The position numbers were made by a program, and so were the translations under genes. From Oleiphilaceae bacterium (lineage in GTDB: Bacteria; Pseudomonadota; Gammaproteobacteria; Pseudomonadales; Oleiphilaceae): DNA of 64,000 nt. Below the pieces are notes generated by a model. That model saw nothing but the letters and a program-made list of their open reading frames with translations, was not told where the DNA came from and made no database searches. Below, in pieces: positions 9,680 through 20,054 of the stretch; within the stretch, counting starts at the first letter, position 1, and each line of letters begins with the position of its first letter. Where the stretch lies: NCBI GenBank assembly GCA_022447365.1, contig JAKVBL010000005.1, positions 124,001 to 188,000 on the forward strand, given 5' to 3'.

Positions 9680-10285
9680 CTATGCATGGATGCTCAAATA
9701 GCCATCGATAAACATTTGTATTCCGATGACACAAAGAATAAGCCCCATAAGCCGAGTGATAATGTTGAGCGCATCTTCGCCTAGTGCTTTTAAGATTTTG
9801 CTACTTGAAATGAAGCAAGCCAATGTCACGAGAGACAGCAGAAAAAAAGCGAAAACGGTAATAAGCGCTTCTTCCCAAGAACCCATTGAGTAATTCATTG
9901 CAGTGGCGATAGTGCCGGGCCCTGCAAGTATTGGAACTGCTAATGGTGAAATGGAAATGTCATCAAGGGACGCCTCTTCGTTGTTATGCAGATGAGAGCT
10001 TTGCCCGTTCAGCATGTGATATCCAATGATGAAGATTAGAATCCCCCCGGCCAGCCTGAAGGCCGTAATTGAGATGCCAAACAGCTCAAACAAAGATTGT
10101 CCGAGGATTGCAAATGCGCTCACAATGATGAACGCGAGCATAATCGCTCGTTTTGCAGAACACACTCGTCTTTCATCACTCAAGTGCTCACTGAGTGATG
10201 CGAAAACAGCTGTATTGGCGATGGGGTTCATGATTGCAAAAAAGGCCATGAAAACCGATATCGTATGTTCTAGTAGCGCGCTCAT
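9680..10285 (-). CDS. MarC family integral membrane protein
   Basis: About 201 residues with six predicted transmembrane segments and the family hallmarks 'FFAIMNPIANTAVF' near the N-terminus and 'SPLAVPILAGPGTIATAM' in the middle. MarC/YhgN proteins are inner-membrane proteins of unresolved function; despite the name they do not belong to the mar resistance system. I start at the Met of 'MSALLEHTISVF', where the first helix begins. A longer frame up to 10387 adds 34 polar residues with no family equivalent. The upstream A-rich run gives a plausible leader. Confidence 0.85.
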   Translation of the reverse strand: MSALLEHTISVFMAFFAIMNPIANTAVFASLSEHLSDERRVCSAKRAIMLAFIIVSAFAILGQSLFELFGISITAFRLAGGILIFIIGYHMLNGQSSHLHNNEEASLDDISISPLAVPILAGPGTIATAMNYSMGSWEEALITVFAFFLLSLVTLACFISSSKILKALGEDALNIITRLMGLILCVIGIQMFIDGYLSIHA

Positions 10286-10486
10286 TTCAGCCTCTTTTGA
10301 AGTATCTTTATTCAAGAGTAAGAAGTTTTGGTCTTTAGATCTAGCCATGCTTAGCTGTTCTTTTGTCCAAGTCCGTTGTTTGACCATAAAAATAAAACTT
10401 ATGTACTCAACTAACTAACAAGGTGATTACGAACAGTAGTAACCTTTTTGCCTAGTTTTATAGCTTTGTTTTTAAGGTACTGTGTT

Positions 10487-11716
10487 TTGACTGAAACTAT
10501 TTATTCTTCTCTAATTCTTCCTTGTGGCCAAGTGATCAGAAATCGCATTGCAAAAGCGGCAATGGAAGAAAACATGGCCGATGCCGATGGTAATCCAAGT
10601 AAACAGCTGTTGGGTTTATATAAACAATGGTCACTTGGCGGAACGGGTTTGTTGATAACAGGGAACGTGATGGTAGATGGTCATGCGATGACGGGACCAG
10701 GAGGCGTCGTACTAGACGCAAATGCGCCGCTTAAGCCTTTTAAACAATGGGCGCACATAGCGCAATTGAATGACACGAAAGCGTGGATGCAGATTAATCA
10801 TCCTGGCCGACAGGTCTTTTCGGCTCTGAAAGGAAAAGCCTTGAGTCCTTCAGATATTCAGGTTGATTTGGGTAAACGCTCAAATATGATCGCGAAACCT
10901 AAAGCGCTCACCGAGGCTGAGATTCACGACATTATTCAACGCTTTGCATTGACGGCAAGTCGCGCTGAAGAAACGGGTTTTTCGGGTGTGCAAATTCACG
11001 CCGCGCATGGCTACTTGATTTCTCAGTTCTTATCTCCGATAAGCAATAAACGACAAGACCAATGGGGCGGCAGTATAGAGAACCGTTCTCGTATGTTGCT
11101 TGAAACCGTGCGTGCGGTGCGTGCTGCTGTTTCTGATCAGTTTGCGGTGTCGGTTAAACTCAATTCCGCTGACTTTCAGCGTGGTGGCTTCTCTGAAGAT
11201 GATGCACGCTATGTGATTGAACAGCTCAATAATGAAAAGATTGATTTAGTTGAGTTGTCTGGTGGTAGCTATGAAAGCCCTGCCATGCAAGGTCGTACAG
11301 CCGATGGACGAACACTTGCTCGTGAAGCTTACTTTTTAGAATTTGCCGAAGAGCTAAAACAAGTTGCCCAGATGCCATTAATGACGACAGGCGGTATTAA
11401 GCGCAAACCAGTGGCAGAATCGGTGCTTGAGGCGGGTATCGATATGATTGGTATCGCGACTGGTCTTGCTCTAGAGCCGCGCTTGCCTGATATTTGGAAA
11501 ACCGATCCGAATAAAACGGTCTCGATGCCTGAACCAAACTTTAGCGATAAGGCGATCTCCGCCTTGGCGACCATGGCGATTGTTCGCCGACAGTTGCAAC
11601 GTCTAGGGAAGGGCAAAGCACCTAAAGCCGATGTTTCACCGCTGTTTACTCTAATCAAAGATCGAGTGCGTTTTGCACGCATGACGAAGCGTTATAACGC
11701 CAGAATCAGCGCTTAA
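10487..11716 (+). CDS. NADH:flavin oxidoreductase / old yellow enzyme family
   Basis: FMN-dependent TIM-barrel reductase related to 2,4-dienoyl-CoA reductase N-terminal domains and other old-yellow-enzyme homologues that reduce activated C=C bonds. Seen: 'QINHPGRQVF' (substrate/FMN contact), 'HAAHGYLISQFLSPISNKR' (active-site His pair) then 'QWGGSIENRSR', and the phosphate-binding 'TTGGIKRK'. About 409 residues. No ATG fits; the best start is a TTG at 10487 with 'AAGG' about 9 bases upstream, giving 'LTETIYSSLILPCGQ', which matches where the family begins. It diverges from marC. Substrate unknown. Confidence 0.87.
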   Translation: MTETIYSSLILPCGQVIRNRIAKAAMEENMADADGNPSKQLLGLYKQWSLGGTGLLITGNVMVDGHAMTGPGGVVLDANAPLKPFKQWAHIAQLNDTKAWMQINHPGRQVFSALKGKALSPSDIQVDLGKRSNMIAKPKALTEAEIHDIIQRFALTASRAEETGFSGVQIHAAHGYLISQFLSPISNKRQDQWGGSIENRSRMLLETVRAVRAAVSDQFAVSVKLNSADFQRGGFSEDDARYVIEQLNNEKIDLVELSGGSYESPAMQGRTADGRTLAREAYFLEFAEELKQVAQMPLMTTGGIKRKPVAESVLEAGIDMIGIATGLALEPRLPDIWKTDPNKTVSMPEPNFSDKAISALATMAIVRRQLQRLGKGKAPKADVSPLFTLIKDRVRFARMTKRYNARISA

Positions 11717-11784
11717 AACCAAAGGTTTTATTGAAGCGTATGCTCTACATGACTGCCAATGATAATAAACTAAGGACTGGCCTC

Positions 11785-13514
11785 ATGAGTTCATCGCATC
11801 TTAAGAGCATCTCGTTTTTCTTTTTCTGCTTGTGTCTATTTATATGGACCTCCACCACGGTAGCTGATGATCGTGGTGCGGAAGCAAACAAAGCGATGCT
11901 TTTTAGCAACGGGCCGATTCTTACTATGGAAGGGAAGTCACCAAGCTTCGTGTAAGCGCTCGTCGTCAAAGATGGTGTGATTGTTTTCGTCAGGGGATCT
12001 TGAGCAAGCAAAGACAAACTATCCCGAGGCCAGTTCACGAGACCTGAAAGGAAAGCTTTTGCTTCCTGGGTTTATTGATCCTCATAGTCATTTTGGAATG
12101 ATGATTAGTGCGATAGGGCAAGCCAACGTGGCGCCACCTCCGGCAGGAACGGTCACTAATTTCTCAGACATCATTGTCGCCTTAGAAAACTACCGCGATG
12201 CATTCGGTATTAAGCTGAGCGAGTGGATATTTGCATGGGGCTATGACGAAACCCAACTAGCTGAAGGCAAGCACATCACCAAGATAGAGCTAGATAAAGC
12301 ATTTCCGAATAATCCGGTGTATCTCCAGCATGTGAGTGGTCATATGGGTGTGGCCAATTCTGTGGCATTGGCACAAGGTGGTATCGATGAGAATACGAGA
12401 GATCCGATTGGTGGAAGAATTATTTGCTTCGACGATGGCAAAACGCCGACTGGCCTCGTTCAAGAAATATCAATGTACTATTTTGCAGGCAAGGCTATTG
12501 AAGAGTTTCAAGGCAAGAAAGCTGAGTTATTCCCAAAAGCACAGGAGCACTATTTGTCTTTTGGTGTGACCAGGGCACAAGATGGCATGACAGACCTTCT
12601 TAGCATGGCATTTTTCAGGAGTCTTGTTGCAGAAGAAAAGCTCGATTTTGATCTTGTGACACTGCATGGATATGCGAGCCTGAAGAACGATGATCTTGAA
12701 TTTAAGACCTATAAGAATGGGCTCAAGGTTCAAGGTATAAAACTGATTGGTGATGGTTCGCCACAGGGCAAAACGGCTTACTTCACTCAACCATATTTAA
12801 CGTCAGTATTTGGATGCGAAAAAGACTGTGTAGGTTTTCCTCATGGTCCACAGGATGAGTTGAATCGACTAATTGGCTTAGCCTATGAGAAGGGTATTCA
12901 GATCTTTGTGCATGGGAATGGCGATGCTGCCATCGACATGGTGATAAGAGCACATGAAGAAGAGTCGAAGCGTCTTGGTCAACCATTGGATGCCGATCGC
13001 AGACCGGTCGTTGTGCATTCGCAGTTTGTGCGTGAAGATCAGTTAAACAAGTATCGTGACTACGGTATGTTGCCTTCGTTCTTTACGAATCACGCTTTCT
13101 TTTGGGGTGATGTGCATCGCGAAAACTTAGAAGATGAACGTGCTTTTTTTCTTGAGCCCCATTCATAACGCTCACGAAAAAGGGATTCAGTTTACAAACC
13201 ATTCAGATGAAATCGTTACGCCGATCAATCCAATGCTAGGTGTTCACAGCGCGGTAAATCGGGTAGCGCGTTCAGAAGCAGTGATCGGCAAAGATGAACG
13301 TGTTAGTCCTTATGTTACGTTAAAAGGTGTGACTGAACATGCGGCATACATGTTGTTCGAAGAAGATACCAAAGGCACTCTTAGTGTCGGTAAACGTGCC
13401 GATATGATCGTCCTTGACCAAAACCCTTTAGAGCTTTCACCGGAAATTCTAAAAGACATTCAAGTTTTAGAAACGATAAAGGATGGTAGAACTGTCTACA
13501 GACGGGCCGAGTGA
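11785..13514 (+). pseudogene. broken exported amidohydrolase (YtcJ-like)
   Basis: Three open segments together encode a metal-dependent amidohydrolase with signal peptide: start 'MSSSHLKSISFFFF', metal-ligand motif 'IDPHSHFG', middle 'HGNGDAAIDMV' and 'VHSQFVRED', end 'GTLSVGKRADMIVLDQNP'. Lesions: a TAA stop after 'KSPSFV' (11953-11955), a one-base insertion near 11992 that shifts 'VFV|GDLEQAK', and a seven-T run near 13144-13150 where six T would keep 'RAFFLSPIHNAHEKG' in frame. Each break joins seamlessly once corrected, so the ancestor was a single gene of about 570 codons. Three independent lesions make function very unlikely. YtcJ-type enzymes hydrolyse amide or formamide bonds. Confidence 0.88.
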
Positions 13515-13627
13515 TAGATAAAACCCTCTCTCCAAACGCATGATTTAATTGCGTGTCACCTAAGGTCTAACCGAGCTTTTGTGTTTTAATATCTTTTCTA
13601 AAGTTTTCGCTATATTGGAGTGAAGAG

Positions 13628-14245
13628 ATGACGTTTGAAAGCGCATTGGCATTTTTCTTTGCGGTTCTTGTCTTTGGTGTCACACCAGGGCCAGGTGTAT
13701 TTGCGTTGATGGCAAAGGCGCTTGCGCAAGGTTCTCGCTCTTGTTTTGCTATGGCTCTAGGCATGACGATCAGTGATATTTTATATCTAATTGCAGCATG
13801 TTTAGGTTTGGCAGTGATTGCTTCTAAATGGAGTGAGGTGTTTACCGTCATCCGCATCGTTGGTGCGGTGTACTTGGTATATCTCGGTTGGAAGATGTGG
13901 AATGCACCCCTTGTCTTAGACCCTGAAGATTCGACCGGTCAAAAACGGAATGCACTCGCAAGTTTTATTCAAGGCTTTTTGATTTCTGCCTCTAACCCAA
14001 AGGTGATTCTGTTTTACATCGCCTTCTTGCCAACCTTTATGGATTTGACGGTGTTAACCGGTGCAGATATCGCTCTGGCATCTGTTCTGACGCTTTTTGC
14101 GTTGATGATCGGAATGATGTCGATTGCGATCTTTGCGGCAAAAGCGCGCGAGTGGTTTAAGTCTGAACTGGCTGTTAAACGTTTGAATCGTAGTGCTGGC
14201 TCCATGATGATGGGTGCCGGTGCATTTTTGTTTGCGAAGAATTAG
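13628..14245 (+). CDS. LysE/RhtB family translocator
   Basis: Inner-membrane exporter of about 205 residues with six hydrophobic segments. The N-terminal 'FGVTPGPGVFALMAKAL' is the LysE/RhtB signature, and 'GAVYLVYLGWKMW' and 'SASNPKVILFYIAFLPTF' follow at family positions. Members export amino acids such as lysine, homoserine or threonine; the substrate is not predictable here. Ribosome binding site 'GGAG' sits about 8 bases before the ATG. The next gene starts 19 bases after the stop, so the three genes up to 16143 probably form one operon. Confidence 0.88.
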   Translation: MTFESALAFFFAVLVFGVTPGPGVFALMAKALAQGSRSCFAMALGMTISDILYLIAACLGLAVIASKWSEVFTVIRIVGAVYLVYLGWKMWNAPLVLDPEDSTGQKRNALASFIQGFLISASNPKVILFYIAFLPTFMDLTVLTGADIALASVLTLFALMIGMMSIAIFAAKAREWFKSELAVKRLNRSAGSMMMGAGAFLFAKN

Positions 14246-14264
14246 TTAGGGACTGACCGTTTAC

Positions 14265-15260
14265 GTGGATGCCTTAGAGCAACAACTACTCACTATTGCT
14301 GGATCGCAGAGCGTTTGTTCTGTTGAAGAAGTACAGAGCCTATGGAGTGGCTATGGTGCTATCAAACGCTATCGATTTGATGGTGGAGAGCTACCCAGTT
14401 TGATCGTCAAACACGTCACTCTTCCCGATGATATTGCGCACCCGCGAGGATGGAATACCAATCGATCGCATGAACGCAAAGTGCGTTCTTATCAAGTTGA
14501 AACGAATTGGTATAAGCATTTTGCTGGGCAATGTGATGACTATTGCCAAGTGCCTCGAACGTTCCCTATTAATGAGTCGAAGCTTGATCCTGACGCTGAG
14601 TATTTGATCATTCTAGAAGATCTAAATGCCGTGAGTTTTTCGCGACGTTTTGACTCATTAACTTATCAACAAATGCAGCCATGTATTCAATGGCTTGCTA
14701 ATTTTCATGCGCGATTTATGGGTGTTCAGCCACAAGGCTTGTGGCCGTCAGGTACGTATTGGCATCTTGAAACGCGTCCCGATGAATTAGATGCGCTGGA
14801 TGATCTGGCGCTAAAACGTGCTGCTGGAGCTATTGATCAAAAGCTCAAAGCAAGCCCTTTTCAAACACTACTTCATGGTGATGCGAAGCTAGCGAATTTC
14901 TGTTTTTCTGAAGATGGGGCAAAGGTTGCGGCGGTTGATTTTCAATATGTCGGGGCAGGGTGTGGCATGAAAGATCTAGCTTACTTCATCGGTTCATGTC
15001 TCTACGAAGATGACTGCGAAAAGTATGAGGCAGCCTTACTTGATGATTATTTTTTGGCTTTGGCTGACGCGCTTGATCGATACTCTGCAATGCATTTGGC
15101 GCGATACTCTGTACAAGAAATCGAAGCTTCATGGCGTCCTTTGTTTAAGTATGCGTGGGCTGATTTTCATCGCTTTGTGAAAGGTTGGAGTCCCGGTCAT
15201 TGGAAAATTAATTCGTACAGCGAACGCCTAAGTAAAGAGGTTGTAGATGAACTTAACTGA
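14265..15260 (+). CDS. small-molecule kinase, ecdysteroid-kinase-like/CHK fold
   Basis: Soluble 331-residue phosphotransferase with the aminoglycoside-phosphotransferase/choline-kinase fold. The ATP-site Lys is in '[12 protein letters not shown]'; catalytic loop '[13 protein letters not shown]' (HGDxxxxN-type, with Lys replacing His) and metal-binding '[11 protein letters not shown]' follow. The long insert '[15 protein letters not shown]' and '[10 protein letters not shown]' are typical of the EcKinase (ecdysteroid kinase-like) group, which phosphorylates small hydroxylated molecules; bacterial substrates are unknown. It begins with GTG and its end overlaps the next gene, a phosphatase of the inositol-phosphatase family, by 14 bases. 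That coupling suggests the two enzymes act on related compounds. Confidence 0.8.
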   Translation: MDALEQQLLTIAGSQSVCSVEEVQSLWSGYGAIKRYRFDGGELPSLIVKHVTLPDDIAHPRGWNTNRSHERKVRSYQVETNWYKHFAGQCDDYCQVPRTFPINESKLDPDAEYLIILEDLNAVSFSRRFDSLTYQQMQPCIQWLANFHARFMGVQPQGLWPSGTYWHLETRPDELDALDDLALKRAAGAIDQKLKASPFQTLLHGDAKLANFCFSEDGAKVAAVDFQYVGAGCGMKDLAYFIGSCLYEDDCEKYEAALLDDYFLALADALDRYSAMHLARYSVQEIEASWRPLFKYAWADFHRFVKGWSPGHWKINSYSERLSKEVVDELN

Positions 15261-16143
15261 AGCTGATTTACTGCATTTACTTGAGGTCGCCTGTGATGCA
15301 GCCCTGGCTGCGGGAGAGGTGATTGCTGCGGGTGCTACGCGTGAAATCGATGTACAGCATAAAGACACAGGCGGGAGTTTGGCCACGCAAGTCGTGACCG
15401 AGATTGACCTTAAGTGCGATGCCTTAATTCGAAGCAAGCTGGCTGCAAGTGCAGAACGCTATGATTTTGCACTGCTTACCGAGGAGACTGAAGACGATGG
15501 CGCTCGACTCGAGAAAGATTATTTCTGGTGTGTTGACCCTCTAGATGGCACGCTTGCATTTACTCGAAAAGTGCATGGTTATTCAGTTGCTATTTCTTTG
15601 ATCTCTCGACAGGGCGAGCCATTGATTGGCGTAGTGTACGACCCAGTTAAGCGAGACCTGTATTCTGCTGTTAAAGGACAGGGCGCATGCTACAACGGAA
15701 AGCCTTGGACGCTCAGTGCTAGTGCTCCTGACACAGGGCAAATCAAGACTTTAAATGTTCAATTGGACTGCAGTTTTATAGAGAGTGAGGCCTTCGCGCA
15801 GGCTTGGCAAAAGCTTGAACAGTGGGCGGAAAATAAAGGCTATAACGAGGTTGAGCGCTTTAGCGATGCCGGCGGTGTGATGAGCGCGATTGCTGTTCTG
15901 CAGACTCCATCATCGACCTATTTTAAACCGCCGCGTGTCAAAACTGGTGGTGGCAGCGCATGGGACTTCGCCGCGACTGCCTGTATCTTCAGTGAGTTGG
16001 GCGCTTATGCGAAAGACTTTTCTGGTAAAGACTTTTTCTTCAATCCTCCCGGTAGTACCTACATGCATCATTGCGGCGTCATGTTCGCATCGAATGAACA
16101 GATAGCAGAGTTGGCTCATTATTTAGGGAATGAATCGTATTAG
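15247..16143 (+). CDS. inositol monophosphatase family protein (CysQ/IMPase-like)
   Basis: Mg2+-dependent, Li+-sensitive-type sugar phosphatase of about 298 residues. The metal-binding residues are visible: 'LLTEETED' (Glu), '[11 protein letters not shown]' (DPxDGT motif) and '[14 protein letters not shown]' (the second, C-terminal WD motif). Members act on inositol phosphates, 3'-phosphoadenosine phosphate or fructose bisphosphate; the sequence does not decide which. '[16 protein letters not shown]' is the usual N-terminal element. The ATG lies inside the end of the upstream kinase gene, so translation is coupled. Confidence 0.86.
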   Translation: MNLTEADLLHLLEVACDAALAAGEVIAAGATREIDVQHKDTGGSLATQVVTEIDLKCDALIRSKLAASAERYDFALLTEETEDDGARLEKDYFWCVDPLDGTLAFTRKVHGYSVAISLISRQGEPLIGVVYDPVKRDLYSAVKGQGACYNGKPWTLSASAPDTGQIKTLNVQLDCSFIESEAFAQAWQKLEQWAENKGYNEVERFSDAGGVMSAIAVLQTPSSTYFKPPRVKTGGGSAWDFAATACIFSELGAYAKDFSGKDFFFNPPGSTYMHHCGVMFASNEQIAELAHYLGNESY

Positions 16144-16224
16144 CGGATTAGTGAAGAACAAATCATGATGCAAGATTTTATTCTCGTTTAGCTTCTCTTA
16201 GTTAAGTCATCATGAGGAATGTGC

Positions 16225-16247
16225 TCGATAGGCGTATTGCCTATCGA
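16225..16247. terminator. strong stem-loop between convergent genes
   Basis: A perfect nine-base-pair stem (TCGATAGGC / GCCTATCGA) with a 5-base loop lies between the phosphatase gene and the convergent GMC oxidoreductase gene. There is no T tract of useful length on either side, so it may be a weak terminator or an mRNA 3'-end stabiliser. Confidence 0.5.
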
Positions 16248-16286
16248 CTTATCAATTTGAAGAGCTACGGACATACTGAAAACTTA

Positions 16287-17951
16287 TTAAAGAACCGGTT
16301 CTGCGATGGCTGCTTCACTATCCGCCGAAGCCTGTGTTGTCTTCGTTGCTGGTGACAAAATAATATCAGCCGCTTTTTCTGCAATTGCGATCACAGGAGC
16401 GTTGGTATTGCCGCTGGTGACGGTTGGCATGATTGACGCGTCAATGACGCGCAGGTTCTTAATACCGTGAACACGCAATTCACTATCTACCACGGCCATC
16501 GGGTCATGACCCATCTTGCAGGTTCCTGATGGGTGATACACCAAGCCTAAACGGTCCTTACATTTTTGCAGGAGCGCTTCATCTGATGTGACGTCTGCTC
16601 CGGGGTGAATCTCTTCACCTCTGTGCTCATCAAAAGCTTTGGCTTTGAGAATGTTGCGCGCTACTTTTATCCCGTTGACCAAGGTCTCAATGTCTTTCTC
16701 TTGGGTTAGGAAGTTGAAATCGATTTTGATTGGCATTCGCGGATCAGCAGATCGCAAACTGACAGTGCCGCGACTTTCCGGACGTAAAACACAGACATGC
16801 AAGGTATATCCATGCTGGCTGAGTAAGCGTAAGTCACGCCCGCAATCATCAAACAATAAAGGCACAAAGTGCATTTGAATATCAGGTACTTCAACTTCTG
16901 GGCTAGATTTCAAAAACGCGCCAGCCTGTGTGATTGAATTAGCTAGGTTTCCTTTCTTCGAACCAAAATACTTAAAGACATCGGGAAGCATTTTTAACAG
17001 GCCGTTTGGTGTGGTGGAGAACCCGTCTTTTTTCTTGCTCTTCACTAATACGCAAGCATCGACATGTTCTTGCAAGTTTTTCCCGACACCAGGAAGGTCA
17101 TTTACAACTGGGATGCCATGCTGCACTAACTCTTCTTTATCGCCAACTCCAGAGAGCATAAGGGTCTGTGGTGAATTGAACGCACCGCCACATAACAAGA
17201 CTTCTTTATTGGCTTTCACCTCATGACTCACACCATTTTTCGTATACGCAACGCCTACAGCAGTTTTACCTTCGAAGAGGATCTTATCGACAAAGGCTTC
17301 ACATTCCACAGACAGGTTATTTCGATGAAGTGCCGGTTTTAAGTAGGCACGTGAGACGCCACAACGTTCACCATCCTTGATCGTAAATTGGTAATAGCCT
17401 GCACCTTCAAATTGTGGTCCATTGAAGTCATCGGTAACCGGATAGCCGGCTTGTTCGGCACCTTTTATAAAGCAGTCATTTAGCGGGTAGGCACTGTGAG
17501 TATTCGATACATATAAAGGGCCTTTGTCGCCATGGAAGGCATCGCCGCCGCGCTCATTGGTTTCTGATTTCTTGAAGTAGGGCAGCATATTGTCAAAGCC
17601 CCAGCCCGGATTTCCTTGGCTTTCCCAGTGATCATAATCAGAGCGATGTCCTCGAATATATACCATCGCATTCACTGCGCTGCTGCCGCCCAGTGTTTTG
17701 CCGCGGGGACAAAAAACAGGTTTACCATGTCGAATGTCCGGAACTGGCTCAGAGTCGTATAGCCAGTTATATTTGCGGCTATACATGAAGTAGGCAAAGG
17801 CACCCGGAATCTTGATCATTGGTGTTTTGTCTTCGGGACCGGCTTCTAAAACGAGTATCGAATTATTTGGGTCTTGAGATAATCGATGTGCTAACACACT
17901 CCCTGCGGATCCTGCACCGATGATGATGTAATCGAAATTATTGTTATTCAT
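16287..17951 (-). CDS. GMC family FAD-dependent oxidoreductase (choline-dehydrogenase-like)
   Basis: 554-residue flavoprotein. FAD-binding 'IIIGAGSAGSVLAHRL' at residues 9-24, GMC signature 1 'GKTLGGSSAVNAMVYIRG', signature 2 'CGGAFNSPQTLMLSGVG', and the C-terminal catalytic His segment 'YHPSGTCKMG' followed by 'TSGNTNAPVIAIAEKAAD'. Length and order match BetA-like alcohol dehydrogenases, but no betB, betI or choline transporter is nearby, so the substrate may be another primary alcohol. A divergent AraC-type regulator lies about 185 bases upstream and probably controls it. Confidence 0.88.
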   Translation of the reverse strand: MNNNNFDYIIIGAGSAGSVLAHRLSQDPNNSILVLEAGPEDKTPMIKIPGAFAYFMYSRKYNWLYDSEPVPDIRHGKPVFCPRGKTLGGSSAVNAMVYIRGHRSDYDHWESQGNPGWGFDNMLPYFKKSETNERGGDAFHGDKGPLYVSNTHSAYPLNDCFIKGAEQAGYPVTDDFNGPQFEGAGYYQFTIKDGERCGVSRAYLKPALHRNNLSVECEAFVDKILFEGKTAVGVAYTKNGVSHEVKANKEVLLCGGAFNSPQTLMLSGVGDKEELVQHGIPVVNDLPGVGKNLQEHVDACVLVKSKKKDGFSTTPNGLLKMLPDVFKYFGSKKGNLANSITQAGAFLKSSPEVEVPDIQMHFVPLLFDDCGRDLRLLSQHGYTLHVCVLRPESRGTVSLRSADPRMPIKIDFNFLTQEKDIETLVNGIKVARNILKAKAFDEHRGEEIHPGADVTSDEALLQKCKDRLGLVYHPSGTCKMGHDPMAVVDSELRVHGIKNLRVIDASIMPTVTSGNTNAPVIAIAEKAADIILSPATKTTQASADSEAAIAEPVL

Positions 17952-18136
17952 GTGGCTACCTCATTCGTGACGAAGTCGTCTTATAGGGTTGTATTCGTTT
18001 TTTCTCGGTTCTTTGATTAGATAGCTTAATAAATAGTTAGGCCTCTTAGACATGTTCGATCTGGAAAACTTGTTTGTTAATTTCGGACATAGGTCTTATG
18101 CTCTTAGCCAAATAATAATATTGATAGGTGTTCACT

Positions 18137-19138
18137 ATGGATGTCCGTCATTCGATCATCGGCTTGGTGGAAATGCTCAAATGGATGGAGTCGAAGGGCC
18201 ATGGTCGATCAACACTGCTAGATAACACTGGTATCGAAGAATCGCGTTTAGCGAATCCAAAAGAGACTGTCTCATCAAAAGAAGAGTTGCAGTTTTATCG
18301 TAACTTATTATCTGGAGCTGAAGATTCAAATGCCCTGCTTGAGGCAGGATTCAACTTAAATCTACCGAGCTATGGTGTATGGGGACTTGCGCTGATCAGC
18401 AGCTCTACGTTCGGCAAAGCAATTGATCTTGGAATCCAGTTTATTGACTTCACCTATACCTACAATCGCATTGTATTGGTTGAAGATAATCAATATTCCG
18501 GTTTGAGAATTTCACAGGCAAGAGATCTTGGTGATCTTCAGATGCCCATGATAGAGCGCGATATATCTGCGTCCTTCGTACTGTTTCGTGTTTTGCTGCA
18601 AGATGAATCGCCGGTTGATGAAATTCGTTTTTCGGGCCCGATGACAAAACCCTTATCGTATTACGAGTCCTTGTTTTCTTGTCGCGTTTTGTTTGATCAG
18701 CCACATAATGAAATTCTGTTCTTGAGTGAAAAATTGCACAAAGAGCTACCCCAGCATAATGAATTGGCGATGCAGTTATGCATGGAGCAATTAGAGAAGA
18801 TTAGACCTCAATTGAGAGAGGAGGTCAGCATCGCAGATCAAGTCTTGGCGTATTTGTCTTCTACACCGCTTTATCGCGCCGATATGGAAGAATGCGCGGC
18901 ATCACTGACTATGAGTTCAAGAACGCTTCGACGAAAATTAACGAATGAAGGGGAATCGTATCAAAGTATTTTGGATACGTTTCGAAGTGAACTTGCTGCT
19001 AAATATTTGAACAGTACAAATATGACGCTAGAAGAAATATCAGAACGCCTAGGATATAGCGACGCCGCAAACTTTAGCCATGCCTTCAAACGCTGGCATG
19101 GCTATTCTCCAAAGTCATTTGGTAATAATAAACACTAG
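18137..19138 (+). CDS. AraC family transcriptional regulator
   Basis: About 333 residues. The N-terminal two thirds match the arabinose-binding-like domain found in the OruR/ArgR-like AraC branch ('GVWGLALISSSTFGKAIDLGI'). The C-terminal 100 residues hold two helix-turn-helix motifs: 'MEECAASLTMSSRTLRRKL' and 'LEEISERLGYSDAANFSHAF', followed by 'KRWHGYSPKSF'. I choose the ATG over a GTG three codons earlier because 'AGGT' is about 11 bases from it and only 2 from the GTG. It is transcribed away from the GMC oxidoreductase gene, the likely target. Confidence 0.88.
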   Translation: MDVRHSIIGLVEMLKWMESKGHGRSTLLDNTGIEESRLANPKETVSSKEELQFYRNLLSGAEDSNALLEAGFNLNLPSYGVWGLALISSSTFGKAIDLGIQFIDFTYTYNRIVLVEDNQYSGLRISQARDLGDLQMPMIERDISASFVLFRVLLQDESPVDEIRFSGPMTKPLSYYESLFSCRVLFDQPHNEILFLSEKLHKELPQHNELAMQLCMEQLEKIRPQLREEVSIADQVLAYLSSTPLYRADMEECAASLTMSSRTLRRKLTNEGESYQSILDTFRSELAAKYLNSTNMTLEEISERLGYSDAANFSHAFKRWHGYSPKSFGNNKH

Positions 19139-19172
19139 CCCTCAATCAACAGCGGAAGAGGGCACGGTTGTT

Positions 19173-19832
19173 TTAAATCGGAAGCAACTTTAATTCAACA
19201 CGACGGTTCTCTTGTCGGCCTTGCACCGTATCATTAGTTGCAATCGGAGCACGAAAACCTAATCCCTTTGAGTGCACGCGGCCACTCGAAATTTGGCGGG
19301 CTATAAGTTGTGCTTTCACCGAGTCTGCACGTTGTTCACTGAGGGTTTGATTAAACGATGCGGAACCTGTTGAGTCGGTATGACCAGTGATTTCAATCGC
19401 TGTTTTATCGAACTCTTTTAGCACCAACGCAATAGAATCGAGCACTTCAGAGAAGTTCTGTCGCACACTTGATTTAGATACATCGAAGGTGATCTTGCCG
19501 GGCATTATTAGAGTAATTTCATTCCCATTTCGTTGAACGCGCACTCCGCTGCGTTCGAGTTTTGTGCGCAATTGTTCTTCTTGCTGATCCATATAATAAC
19601 CGGCACCACCTCCGGCTAAAGCCCCAGCGGTTGCCCCAATTAAAATGCCTTTCTTTCTATCACCTTTGCTAGACGTCACAGCGCCGATGACTGCACCACT
19701 CACCGCACCAATGACACTGCCTAATGTTGCGTTAGAGGTTTTTTCTTCACCCGTGTAAGCATCGCGCGTTGCGCAGCCTGTGATGATGGCGAATGCCAAT
19801 GAAGCGACGAACATTTTGAATACTACTTGCAT
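19173..19832 (-). CDS. OmpA-family outer-membrane lipoprotein with glycine zipper (YiaD-like)
   Basis: 219 residues. Signal peptide with lipobox 'IITGCATR' puts the acylated Cys at residue 20. A glycine-zipper region follows ('GSVIGAVSGAVIGAV' and 'GATAGALAGGGAGYY'), then a C-terminal OmpA peptidoglycan-binding domain with 'ITGHTDSTGSASFNQTLS' and 'NRRVELKLLP'. This is the layout of YiaD and related lipoproteins that tether the outer membrane to peptidoglycan. It converges with the AraC gene and is monocistronic by spacing. Confidence 0.92.
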   Translation of the reverse strand: MQVVFKMFVASLAFAIITGCATRDAYTGEEKTSNATLGSVIGAVSGAVIGAVTSSKGDRKKGILIGATAGALAGGGAGYYMDQQEEQLRTKLERSGVRVQRNGNEITLIMPGKITFDVSKSSVRQNFSEVLDSIALVLKEFDKTAIEITGHTDSTGSASFNQTLSEQRADSVKAQLIARQISSGRVHSKGLGFRAPIATNDTVQGRQENRRVELKLLPI

Positions 19833-20054
19833 ACTTCTTCCTAGTTATCAGAGACCTATGTTTACCCTAGATTGCTCCAAACTGCTTTGCAGGACTTTTC
19901 TAGTTAATTTGAACGAATAGGTGTTCTATGTAGTATGTGCTTGACGCCTTGATTTATCTGAGGTTTGAACGTTTCTCAAAACGCTAATTAAGTTGAGATG
20001 CTTTGTTGAGTTTGCAACACACTAAGCCAAAACAAATAGTAGGACGTGATACGC

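Noticed and set aside
10026..10418. 130-codon plus-strand frame opposite marC
   Set aside because: It is an antisense shadow of a well supported membrane-protein gene.
16287..17951. Specific call as choline dehydrogenase BetA
   Set aside because: Family motifs fit many GMC alcohol dehydrogenases, and no betaine-pathway neighbours are present.
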